Assembly (NCBI GenBank): GCA_031308135.1
Contig: JAHLJT010000631.1
Span: forward strand, 4,813,371-4,877,370
Reading direction: 5' to 3'
DNA: 64,000 nt
DNA from: Acheta domesticus
Taxonomy: Eukaryota > Arthropoda > Insecta > Orthoptera > Gryllidae
Position 1 is the stretch's first letter. The number at the start of each line of letters is the position of its first letter. The notes beneath the pieces are model-generated. The model saw only the letters and a list, made by a program, of their open reading frames with translations. It was not told the DNA's origin and made no database searches. Below, one piece after another: positions 10,476 to 20,089 of the stretch. The position numbers and the translations under genes are program-made.

Positions 10476-13160
10476 TTAACAATCGAACCTATTTAAGAGA
10501 TCCAGAGGATGAAATCTGCACAATCTTCTTAAGTCTTGGCTATTGTCAAGTAGGTTTAATGCTAGGTAATTTGGGTGATTTTCTAGGCGTTTATGATATT
10601 TTTGGAAACTTAATTGGACTTCCTGATCTATTGTGGGTATTTGTAAGTCATTGTGCAATGTTTTATTTGAAACAAACCACGGGGCATTGGCAAGTAATCT
10701 TAAAGTTTTTGATTGAAATCGCTGCAGTATTTCTAGGTTTGAGTTGGCTGCAGTGCCCCAGAGTTGTATTCCGTAGGTCCAGACGGGTTTTAATATTGAT
10801 TTATAAATCAGTAGTTTATTAGCCAATGAAAGAGACGACTTTTTGCCTAGAAGCTAATAGTATTGTTTGATTTTGATTTCGAGAGCTTTTCTTTTCTTTT
10901 TGATGTGCGTCTTCCAATTCAGTTTTCGATCAAGATGTAGACCAAGGTATTTCACGCAATCAGCCTGTGGTATATCCTGGTTGTTGATTTTAACTGGAGG
11001 ACATCTATTTGGTCTGAGTGTAAACGTCACGTGGACAGATTTGCTTTCATTCGTTTTTATACGCCACTCTGTGAACCATTCCTGCAGCAGAGTGATGTAT
11101 TCCCGAAGTTTTTCTGATGCTTCGGAGGCATTTTCGTGGGAGATCAAGAACGCTGTGTCATCAGCAAACATGGCTGACGTGATGTCCGTAGAAACAGGTA
11201 GGTCGGCCGTGTATAATAAATACAGTAGTGGACCGAGAACACTTCCTTGCGGAACTCCGGCGGCGACAGGATAGAATGATGATGTTTCTTCCCTGAATTT
11301 TATTTGGAAACGTCTTCCAGTAAGATAGGATCGAAGTAGTGCAAAATACGGGTGGGGTAGCATATTTTTGATTTTATATAAGAGCCCTGAGTGCCACACT
11401 TTGTCGAAGGCTTGTACGACATCCAAAAAGAGTCCAGAACAATATTGTTTCTTCTCCAGTGCTTCATTTATGACTTTCACTATTCTGTGGATTTGTTCAG
11501 TGGGTGCATGTTTCAGTCTAAAGCCGAATTGATAGTCTGAAATGATATTATTTTCTGCTATGATTGGAAGTATCCGCTTGAGGAGAAGCTTTTCAAAGAC
11601 TTTTGACAAGATTGGCAATAAACTTATGGGCCTATACGAGGATACTTCGGAAGTAGGTTTGCCAGGTTTTGGTATGACAATAATTTGACTGTACTTCCAT
11701 TGAGAGGGAAAATGTCCAATTCTAATGATTGCGTTGAAAATGGAAGTTACCAATGCTAGTGCTCTTTTTGGTAGATTTCTCAGAACAATTCCGGTGATGA
11801 GATCGTAGCCAGGTGCTTTATGTAGGTTAATCTGTTTTATTGCATATGAAACTTCCGTTGTCTTGAAATGTTTTATTGGCAGCGACATTTGATATGTTGC
11901 ATTAATGAACTGATTAATATTTCTTTCTTGTTCTGCATCATCGGATGGGTATGGTTGAAAGACATTCACAAAATGTTCCGCAAATATTGTTGCTTTTTCA
12001 ATGTTAGTTCTAGCCCAGTTACCATGTTCATCACGTATAGGCGGGACAGGTTGGATTGGTCGTTTCAGGCGTTTGGTAGCTTTCCATAGAGAGTAATCTG
12101 TGTCTTTAGTTGATGAAATTCTTTCGAGATACTCTTTGGTTTCATTTGCATGCAGGTCTTGTAGAAATCTTCTAAGCTCTTGCGCTGCCCTATTGAAGTA
12201 TCGTTTATCATTTGGATCATGTGTGGTTTGCCAAAATTTCTTAAGTCGCCTCTTTTTTCGTTTCATCTCATCAACTATTTTGGGGTATTTGTGAGTAGTT
12301 TTTTCGTACGTTTCTGGTGTAGCATACCATGCTGCTTGCTGAATACTGGTTGTTAAAAATTCAACTGCTTCATCTATATCAAATTCACTTTTTAGAGGAA
12401 CGTTTGCAGTGATATTTGTATTCAGCCATGTTTGGAAGTCACTCCAATTTGTTTTCTTATTGGAAACGCTAGGTTTAGAATTGTTTTCTATTATATGAGA
12501 GCTAATGGTTAATATGAGTGGAGAGTGGTCGGAGGACAATTCTAGAGAATTTTCAATTGATGTAAAGCTCTGATTTGTTCCTTTCAAGATAAAGAAATCC
12601 AGTAAGTCCGGCAGCTTATTATGGTCGGTTGGCCAGTATGTTGGTTCTCCTGTCGATAGTGGTTCTGCGTTAAATGATGTTACTACGTTGAGCAGTGTTT
12701 TTCCTCGTAACGTCGACAGTCGTGACCCCCATTGCGTACGCTTTGCGTTGTAGTCGCCTCCAGAGATAAATCTTGCACCCAAAGTATCGAAGTATTCTCT
12801 GTACATGTCTTCCGTTATTTTATGTTTAGGAGGGCTATAGACGGCTGACACTGTCAATGAACCGAAGCTGTCATAAACCAGTACAGATGTGGCTTGCAAG
12901 TAATCGTTTTCAAAATTCGATTTCAAGGAATGTTGTATATTTTTTCTTATTATTATTGCCGTACCTCCATGGGCTGTGCCATCTGGGTGTTTTGTATCAT
13001 ATATTTCATAGTTCTGTACTTTAAAGAAACTTTTTTCTGTAAAATGAGTTTCTGAGATGTGCATTATGTCAATTTTTTCGTCATGCAGAAAATTGATAAT
13101 TTCTCTGCAATGTTGCGCTAATCCATTGGCATTCCATACAGCAATACGAACGGTTTTCAT
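10476..13160 (-). pseudogene. retrotransposon ORF2 (endonuclease-reverse transcriptase) with one in-frame TAG
   Basis: The frame starts at the ATG overlapping ORF1's stop and would run 894 codons, but an in-frame TAG sits at 10,856-10,854, after codon 768. The frame stays open on the other side (10,826-10,476), so one nonsense change is the only break seen. The N-terminal endonuclease shows SETH (about residue 36), GGDYNAKR (about 135) and SSDHSP (about 209). The reverse transcriptase shows SYRPISLLP, QFGF, LDVVQAFD, GVPQGSVLGP and the catalytic FADD (about 661). After the stop come the usual thumb and C-terminal blocks (IYKSILKPVWTYGIQLWG). The product would nick target DNA and copy the element RNA in place. 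As it stands the protein loses about 125 C-terminal residues but keeps both catalytic domains. Confidence 0.85.
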
Positions 13161-14584
13161 AATCTGCTTATTACTTTGGTCATGAGGCTTATCAGGTTGG
13201 AAATTTGTTCACTTTGCTTAGATAGTATTGTTTCAAATTTTTGAAAAGTTTCTTGAACTGTTGTTATTAATTGTGCCATTTCAGTATTACTATTATTATT
13301 TATGATTTGATGTGATGGGGGGTTGTTGACTATGTTGGCCCAAGTGCGGTGTTGCATTTCGCGAGGTACATTACCACTTAAAATTTCGTTGCTTTGCTGG
13401 TTTGAATGTGAAAGAAAGGAGTTTCGTGCTTTCTGTGGATATTTATTTTGTCTTATTTCTTGGTAGACTTCGCATCCCTTGTAGTTTACTGGGTGGTTTT
13501 GCTCATATAACGCAGATTTAGGTGGGTCTTCTTTTCTCTTTTTACAAACTTCGGTGGGATGATTTTGTCCGCATTTCACACAGCGATGCTGTCGATGGCA
13601 GTATGTCTTTGTATGTCCGTATTCTTGACATATTTTGCATTGCACGATATCCTTCTTCTTTCGAGGAGCTTCTATTTTAATTTTGCAGTTCAGTAAACTA
13701 TCTATGTTGTAGATATCTTTATTATTGTTGCTAGGTTGCAGGTCAATGAAGAAGAGAGGGAGTGGCGCTTTTGTTAGTCTGTGTTTGATGTTGTAAATTT
13801 GACGAACCTTGTGGCCGTAGCTTTCAATTTCCTCTTGAAGTTCGTTTACATCCGCATTCGCGTGAATTTGTTTAAGCACAACTCGAAATGAACGCTCGTC
13901 TTTGAGCTGATACGTATGGAATTGTAACTTTTTATTTTCAAAATGTTTTATGAGCTTTCTATATGACTCAATTGTACTTATTATGACCTTGACACTGTCA
14001 CTGTTAAGTAATTTGTAGCTGTATTCATCTTTTTTTAATACTTCTTCAATGCAGTTTTTTAATACATTCATATCTTTAATTCCAGGTAAAAAGATGGGTG
14101 GAATTTTGTAAACATTAGCTCGTTCGCTGGATTCAAGTGTTTCTGTTGTGTTGTTTTCATGTTCTTTCGGAGAAAGAAGTTCGAATTGGTTGTAATTAGT
14201 AATACTTTCTGGAGCTGGCATTTTCTTTAGAACTCTTTGTCCAGATTCACTACTTTTTCGTTTCCGCCGTCTCGGTACGACTTCTTGCCACTCCGGAGAG
14301 TTATTGAAAGTACCTTCAATAGATGACATTGTTGATACGTCTATTTGACTACTAGTTTGTTGTGCTAAACTATCGGCATTTTGACGATCCGTATCTGCAG
14401 TGCTTGATGATAACGAAAACTGTGAATGTTGCTTCAGGAATTGCTGTAGCTGTTCTATTTGTTGCTGTTGTGACTGCAGCTGTAGTTGCTGTTCTTGCAA
14501 TTGTTGCTTTTGTTGTTCAATAACACTTTGTTGATACTCGTATAAGCTGTTCGGTATCGGCGAAGTTCCGTTTACAACTTCCAT
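13157..14584 (-). CDS. retrotransposon ORF1 (Gag-like, two zinc knuckles)
   Basis: This 475-codon intact frame begins at an ATG about 280 bp inside the element. Residues about 8-60 are glutamine-rich and heptad-like, fitting a coiled coil for multimerisation. Residues about 60-130 are Ser/Thr-rich with a basic cluster (RRRKRK). Residues about 313-345 hold two nucleic-acid-binding knuckles, CX2CX4HX4C followed by CX2CX3HX4C. The C-terminus is again polar. Jockey-clade ORF1 proteins coat the element RNA and deliver it to the nucleus; that role is inferred. Its TGA stop overlaps the ATG of ORF2 in the tetranucleotide ATGA. No disabling change is seen, so the frame may be translatable. Confidence 0.85.
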   Translation of the reverse strand: MEVVNGTSPIPNSLYEYQQSVIEQQKQQLQEQQLQLQSQQQQIEQLQQFLKQHSQFSLSSSTADTDRQNADSLAQQTSSQIDVSTMSSIEGTFNNSPEWQEVVPRRRKRKSSESGQRVLKKMPAPESITNYNQFELLSPKEHENNTTETLESSERANVYKIPPIFLPGIKDMNVLKNCIEEVLKKDEYSYKLLNSDSVKVIISTIESYRKLIKHFENKKLQFHTYQLKDERSFRVVLKQIHANADVNELQEEIESYGHKVRQIYNIKHRLTKAPLPLFFIDLQPSNNNKDIYNIDSLLNCKIKIEAPRKKKDIVQCKICQEYGHTKTYCHRQHRCVKCGQNHPTEVCKKRKEDPPKSALYEQNHPVNYKGCEVYQEIRQNKYPQKARNSFLSHSNQQSNEILSGNVPREMQHRTWANIVNNPPSHQIINNNSNTEMAQLITTVQETFQKFETILSKQSEQISNLISLMTKVISRL

Positions 14585-15247
14585 AGCGGCTGCAATGCTC
14601 CGTCCGAGGTCAGAGCATGTTGTTTCACTTCCACTAATGTTTTACAGAACACTGCAATTATTTACAAATTTGCAATAAATAGGTGAAATTTCCGTGCACT
14701 TTTTGAAAACTACACTGAATTTATTCACACGCACACTAAATAGTATAACTAGCTATACACTTCGTACACTGAGCTCGCTTATCTTTTGTTCTTAGCGATA
14801 GGAACAAGGTAAGCACAGCGGAGTAGCTGCCACGACCGTTCACCTCCGCTGCCAGACGAGAACTTGAGAAAATTTTGAAAATGTTCGGAGGGTTCATGTA
14901 AAGAACCCCCAAAAATTAATGAATGCTTTTCAAATTCGCAGGGCAACGCAGGCCAAATGGACAGGGGTTTCTTCAATTTGGAAAAAATCCTACGCATGGG
15001 TTAGGCGCGAGTGTTGTTCACATACACCGGACAGACGGACGTTTTGCCGTCAATTGGTTTTTCGGTATCAAGGACCCACAACACATGTATTCTGGATGAA
15101 CCACGTGTTAGAGGAGTTTTTCTTAATTTAGATCAGGATGTATCTACTTTTTCGTGATCGTGGCCCAAAAATGACTTCTTTTTCGCAGAAAATCTGTCGT
15201 TTTCTCGTGCAGCATTACATAACTTTCCCTACACTACATATATACTC

Positions 15248-15891
15248 CGTATATACGTACGTATACGGGAAAGTAAAAATAATATAAAAAGGAGAAAAGA
15301 AATTACATAGTGATGAAAATGAAAAGGATTCACGACAAGGAAACCCAGCCAGATACAAAGAGAAAAAACAAAAAACATCCTGGAAAACGTAGTTGGGAAT
15401 ATAAACTTTGTTGATGCATTCTTTATTGGAGAAAATAAAACAGGAAGAATAATGAGATAAAATGTCAATCACAAATAACAAGAATAAATTAAAAGGTAAA
15501 GACACTTATATAGAAAATGTTCTCACAAGACAGGAAAGAGTGATCTATGCTGCAGTCTGGCAAGTAGCAATACAAAAAGAGAAGAGGGGAAAATAATGAA
15601 GATCGGCTATAAAAAATAGAAATAAATGTAAAATGGGAGTATTGGAACAACACCATGAACAAAAACTCAAAAAACCAAGAAAAAGTTCATGGACAAAAAG
15701 CATCAACGCTAAACAACACACGACTGCATCCAAGACACCATATAATAAAGAACAATACGTGAAAAAAACAAAAAGAAACAATCAAAGATATGTATTACAA
15801 TAGCAATGTCAGGACATTGCTAAGTGGGGAGAGAGAAATGGAACTCATTCACGCTTCGTATATACGTAGGTATACGGGAAAGTAAAAATTA
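15248..15891 (+). repeat. 33-bp palindromic-core sequence duplicated around a purine-rich segment
   Basis: The block CGTATATACGTACGTATACG plus GGAAAGTAAAAAT occurs at 15,248-15,280 and again, with one change, at 15,858-15,890. Between them are about 580 bp rich in A and G on the plus strand and free of convincing frames. The first copy includes the perfect 14-bp palindrome TATACGTACGTATA (15,252-15,265) that lies at the centre of the Repeat-A pairs. The arrangement could be an insertion with a long target duplication or a partial tandem copy of the Repeat-A centre. Confidence 0.6.
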
Positions 15892-16948
15892 CACTAATTT
15901 ACAAAATTATACTTTTGTCTTGACAATGTTATGCATGAAAGGGGCAAAATTCGTGATAGCGAACAAGGAATTCTAAAAAAAAAATTGTAATAGACGTGCG
16001 GCATTGAGATAATAACACGATTTTATTGTAGTAAAATAAATAACACGATTTTAAATCGGGAATATAACGAATTTTAAAATATTGTAGTTATTTTCTTTTT
16101 TGCACAAACAAAACTGTTTGTATGTCTTAGAACACAAAAAGGACAATAAAATTGCGGTCTTAATACTTCGGATACCTCGAAATTACGTACTTCGGAAAGA
16201 GAGTCGTTTAGTAATCTTGTAATCGTAAGTCGTAGGAAATCTTGCAGAATTTTAGCGATATATCGACAAGAAATAGGACGTTTTTTGTGTCTGTGAGTAA
16301 TTCACTAAAACCCGTCTTGACTTTTCCTGTTTGCCTTGATATGAGTTATATTCCTTCAATGTATATTGTTTGTCTCCTTTACTTAGAAAGAAACAAAATA
16401 GTAAATGCATGTCTTGCAAAATAGTAAATGCATTGCACTGTCTCACAAACGCTTTTCATAGAGAATGTGAATAAAGATTATGGAATTGCTGGTGATCAGC
16501 AATTACAGTTATTCTTAGTGTGTCAATACTTCGAATTTGTAATCCCTACTTTGAAATTAACAAGTTTTCCAGAAGGTAGTTCTGATGAATATTTATGGGA
16601 CGTCTTTTAGTTGTGTGAAATTTCATAGCTTTAAAGTAAAATAAAATTAATTTCAAAATTAAATTTGTCGAAAAATTTTTGAAGGTGGAAATGTTTTTGG
16701 ACATTGATTTCAGATGTATGCAGAAATATATTTTGTCTTCTATTTTTTAAAAGACAACAAAGATAATACAGATTTTGAGTAAAAAATGAATAGAAATTTT
16801 TTTGATATCCAGAAAATATTTTTACCAAACATTAACGCAAAAATGACTGTTTCCACTCATACACCGGGCGACAATACTAGTGATATCTCTTTGCTTGATT
16901 CGATATTATAGTTCAGAAAAGAGTTTAATAAAATCATCTGTCTTTAGA
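15892..16948. other. AT-rich DNA, nothing recognised
   Basis: There are only short frames (60-65 codons) with no domain or splice context. No repeat shared with the rest of the window was noticed. Confidence 0.5.
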
Positions 16949-16959
16949 GGGATTATCCC

Positions 16960-17151
16960 TTGCACTCAACAAACTTTCCACCACTGCGCCTCCCTTATAA
17001 TAGAGCATGGAATAATAATCAGTACAATAACATCCCTGATATAAATAATTTAATTTCAAATATAGTATCCCAAATAATCTCTATTTTAATGCCCCAAATC
17101 CAAAATATGATTCTAAATGTTCTTCCAAGCTACTATAATGGACCCAAATAA
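16960..17151 (+). pseudogene. C-terminal remnant of retrotransposon ORF1
   Basis: This frame enters from the truncated 5' end and stops at TAA 17,149-17,151, leaving at most about 64 codons. It is asparagine- and isoleucine-rich (for example NLISNIVSQIISILMPQIQN), with heptad-like spacing typical of ORF1 C-termini. It overlaps the ORF2 start (17,138) by 14 nt in a different frame. The ATG at 16,960 is simply the first in the fragment; the true start was lost by truncation. Confidence 0.6.
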
Positions 17152-19843
17152 ATTAAATGCTCTTAGTCTGCTTAACTTTAACGCAAATGGAATAAAGAGA
17201 CAAGAAAATTCCTTTCGGCACTTCTTAAACAATCATAAAATAAATATAGCTTGTTTAACAGAAACTCATCTCATACCTGGCGAACGTTTCTCTATACCCA
17301 ATTTCAAAATTTATCGTAATGATCGGATCTCAACAAATGCTTCAGGTGGAGTAGCAATAATAGTTCAAAAAGATGTTAAGCATAGTCAAGTACCTGTTCC
17401 CCACTCGACAGATTTGGAAGCAGTAGCAATTAACATTAACTATAATAAATCGGAGGTAGTTATCATTACAGCATACAAACCACCAAACAAAAACTTTCCA
17501 ACTGAATACAGTAATATCTTTTCTCAATATCCTCGATTCATTTTGCTGGGAGATTTAAATAGCAAAAACAGAGCTTGGGGTTGCAATGTGACTACACATC
17601 AGGGTGTCAAATTGCTTAATCTTATTAACTCAAGCGGTCACAACATAAGTATTCATGCTCCTATAGAGCCCACCCACTACCCATCAGATCCAAACAAGAG
17701 AGCAGACATCCTAGATATAATCATTTCAAAAGGTATAACCTCACCGATGTACCAGAAAGTCGTTCCAGATTTAGATTCGGACCATTCTCCCATCCTCATA
17801 TCGTTGGGAACACCGGCACACTCATTAGAAAAAATATCGAAACAATTAAACGGTAAAACTAACTGGAATCATTTCCGTGAATTAATAATTAGCAGTTTGA
17901 CGTATCCACACAACATGATCTCCATTGAGGACATAGATAATGAACTACATAAACTCACAAACTGCATACAACAATCATTAAAATATGCTCATATACCCTT
18001 CCATCAGACACACAGAAAGTCAAAAACAACACTGCCTAAAGAACGTCTTGAACTAATTAAAAAGAAAAGAAAAATCCGACGTATCTGGCAATCCAGTAGA
18101 AATATAAACAATAAACGTGAACTAAACCACATCTCAAAAATTGTCAAACAAAAAATAGATGAATTTAGATTTTCTAATTTTCATAAATTTCTAAGCCAAC
18201 TTCACCCTAACACCAGACCACTATGGAGAACAATCAAAAGCATAACAAAACATCGAATAGAGATACCACCTTTACAGAATAATGGTAAGATCGTATACTC
18301 AGACGATGAAAAAGCGAAGGCCTTAGCTGAATACCTAGAAGGAGTCTTCATCCCAAACCCCGTAGAATATCCCATGTTTAATTCAGAAATAGAAGAGCAC
18401 TTAAAACTACCTATGTACACTGTCCCAACAAAGACAAAATTCATTTCTCCTTCAGAAGTGGCAAATGCCATTAAACTTTCCAAAACTAGAAAAACATCCG
18501 GGTATGACAACGTCACTAACAAAGCATTAAAAGAACTTCCTCGACAAGCAATTGCAATAATAACTTCAATATTCAATGCATCGTTAAGATTAGGATACTA
18601 CCCATCGTCATGGAAACGAGCTGTTATACTACCATTCTGCAAACCAGGGAAAAACCCCCAAAATACCAAGCAACTACAGACCAATTAGTCTTCTCCCTTC
18701 TATAGCAAAAATCTTTGAAAAACTTGTTTTAAAAAGACTCCAAGCATACTTGACAAAAATCAATGCAATTCCCAACACCCAGTTCGGTTTTAGACCTAAT
18801 CATTCTACTACCCATCAACTGCTGCGACTTGTCGAACATATTGTAAACGGTTTTAACGACAAAAAACACACAGTAGCTCTCTTTCTAGACATCTCCCAGG
18901 CATTTGACAGAATTTGGCATCAAGGACTAATGTACAAACTACGAGAAATTGGTACACCTGATTATCTGCAGAAACTAATCCAAAGCTTTCTTACAGACAG
19001 ATATTTTCAAGTGAAAGTAAATGATACTATTTCACCTCTTCACCCAATTCTCGCAGGTGTCCACAAGGTTCGGTTCTTTCACCAACATTGTTCTCAATTT
19101 TTACAGCAGACTATCCAACTCCACAGGAAGCAAGTATAGCTCTTTAAGCAGATGATACCGCTATTTTCACTTCACATACTGATATCAATTTAGCCTATGA
19201 TTACATACAATCCTACCTTCACAGCTATACCAATTGGACCAAAAAATGGAGAATTAAAATTAATCCCTTAAAATCACAATCTAAATTATTCACACTCAGA
19301 CGTCCTCCCTTCCCTGCACCCTTACGAATAAACAACACCGATATTCCCTGGCTTTCTCATTCTTCGCCAGTCAAATATTTAGGTGTCTTACTAGACAAAC
19401 GGTTAACTTGGAAACCGCATATTATTTCAACCGCCCAAAAAACACGTGCAAAAATGTTTAAATTATACCCTTTTATCAACAAAAATTCCACCCTTAGCAT
19501 AGAAACTGGGCTGCTCATCTACAAAACGATTATAAGACCTACAATGACATATGCTTGTCCAATATGGCGCAACATAGCACCTACCAACCTATCCATTTTA
19601 CAGAAAATCCAGAATAAATATTTAAGACAAACCTTGAATGCACCATGGTTTATTTCTAATTCCCAAATCCATCGAGAACTTCAAGTACCTCTCCTCTCGG
19701 AATTCATTTCGCAAACCTCTCAAAAATATTATTCTCTCCTCCACGCATGTCCTAACGCTCCAATATTCCATCTCGGCCAAAACTCACATTATCCTTCACG
19801 CATTAGATCCAGATTCCCCAAAGATCTCTTTCGCCCACCTTGA
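17138..19843 (+). pseudogene. retrotransposon ORF2, broken by two frameshifts and a stop
   Basis: The ATG at 17,138 opens an endonuclease domain with LTETH, LLGDLNSKNRAWG and DSDHSPIL, then the start of a reverse transcriptase (KTSGYDNVTNKALKELP, CKPGKNP). Frame is lost near 18,655-18,668 in a C/A run, apparently one extra base. It is regained through SLLPSIAKIFEKL, QFGFRPNHSTTHQ and LDISQAFDRIWHQ, then lost again near 19,062 where a base is missing from the PQGS block. Further on a TAA (about 19,145) replaces the Phe codon directly before the catalytic Ala-Asp-Asp. The C-terminal part (19,454-19,843) is open to the stop. It is clearly non-functional. Confidence 0.9.
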
Positions 19844-20089
19844 ATCATAAAATCATTTGCCCCCATTCCCATAAACACCCTCCCTCCACTACCATATAAT
19901 AAATGCAAAACTTCCGTTAGTCAAGTATTTCAAATAAGAAATTTTAAAAATAGTGAAGGGTTGAATCGAGACCCGCATTTGCCTCAGGATGGCCCCATAA
20001 ACTCATGTATGTAGCATTGTACCAGTTAAAATCCCCGAAAGACGAAAGTCGAACGGGAAGAAAATAAATGAAAAAAAAGGGGGATTATC

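Larger units (their letters stand above)
10074..14872 (-). mobile_element. near-full-length Jockey-type non-LTR retrotransposon
   Basis: The element occupies about 10,083-14,863 on the minus strand. It has a 280-bp 5' leader, ORF1 (14,584-13,157), ORF2 (13,160-10,476) and a 3' region ending in a T-rich tract (A-rich on the sense strand). The flanking 9-mer TTGAGAAAA occurs at 10,074-10,082 and again at 14,864-14,872, consistent with a target-site duplication inside Repeat-A. Full length, two long frames and only one evident disabling change in ORF2 indicate a fairly young insertion. Jockey-clade assignment follows from the ORF1 zinc knuckles plus the apurinic-endonuclease/reverse-transcriptase ORF2 without an RNase H. 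The exact 5' and 3' ends are estimated. Confidence 0.85.
9980..15285 (+). repeat. Repeat-A copy, split by a Jockey insertion
   Basis: The left fragment (about 9980-10082) ends in AACCGTTTTTGAGAAAA. The right fragment (14,864-15,285) continues with TTGAGAAAATTTTGAAAATG and then the family landmarks: TTTCTTCAATTTGGAAAAA, a CACCGGACAGACGGACG block, GGTATCAAGGACCCACAA, a CTTTTTCGTGATC block, and the palindromic core near 15,252. The same order of landmarks occurs at 28.8-29.2 kb and, reversed, at 29.2-29.7 kb. The fragments join cleanly across the retrotransposon. Confidence 0.7.
16949..20089 (+). mobile_element. 5'-truncated Jockey-like retrotransposon with 9-bp target duplication
   Basis: The element runs from about 16,958 to about 20,080. 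GGGATTATC occurs immediately upstream (16,949-16,957) and immediately after the A-rich tail (20,081-20,089), a perfect 9-bp target duplication. Inside are the last 60-odd codons of ORF1, a damaged ORF2, a 3' UTR of about 230 bp and a tail ending AAATGAAAAAAAAGG. Loss of most of ORF1 and of the 5' leader is the usual outcome of incomplete target-primed reverse transcription. It is a different family from the element at 10-15 kb: protein similarity is limited to the conserved motifs and the ORF junction is different. Confidence 0.88.

Noticed and set aside
15215..15781. Several 72-96-codon minus-strand frames, rich in Phe and Leu, suggestive of membrane peptides
   Set aside because: The plus strand is purine-rich here, which automatically produces pyrimidine-rich, hydrophobic codons on the other strand; overlapping frames all look alike.
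17138..17140. Upstream ATG at 17,117 as ORF2 start of the second retrotransposon
   Set aside because: The ATG at 17,138 fits the family layout at the ORF1 end better; the extra seven codons are not typical.
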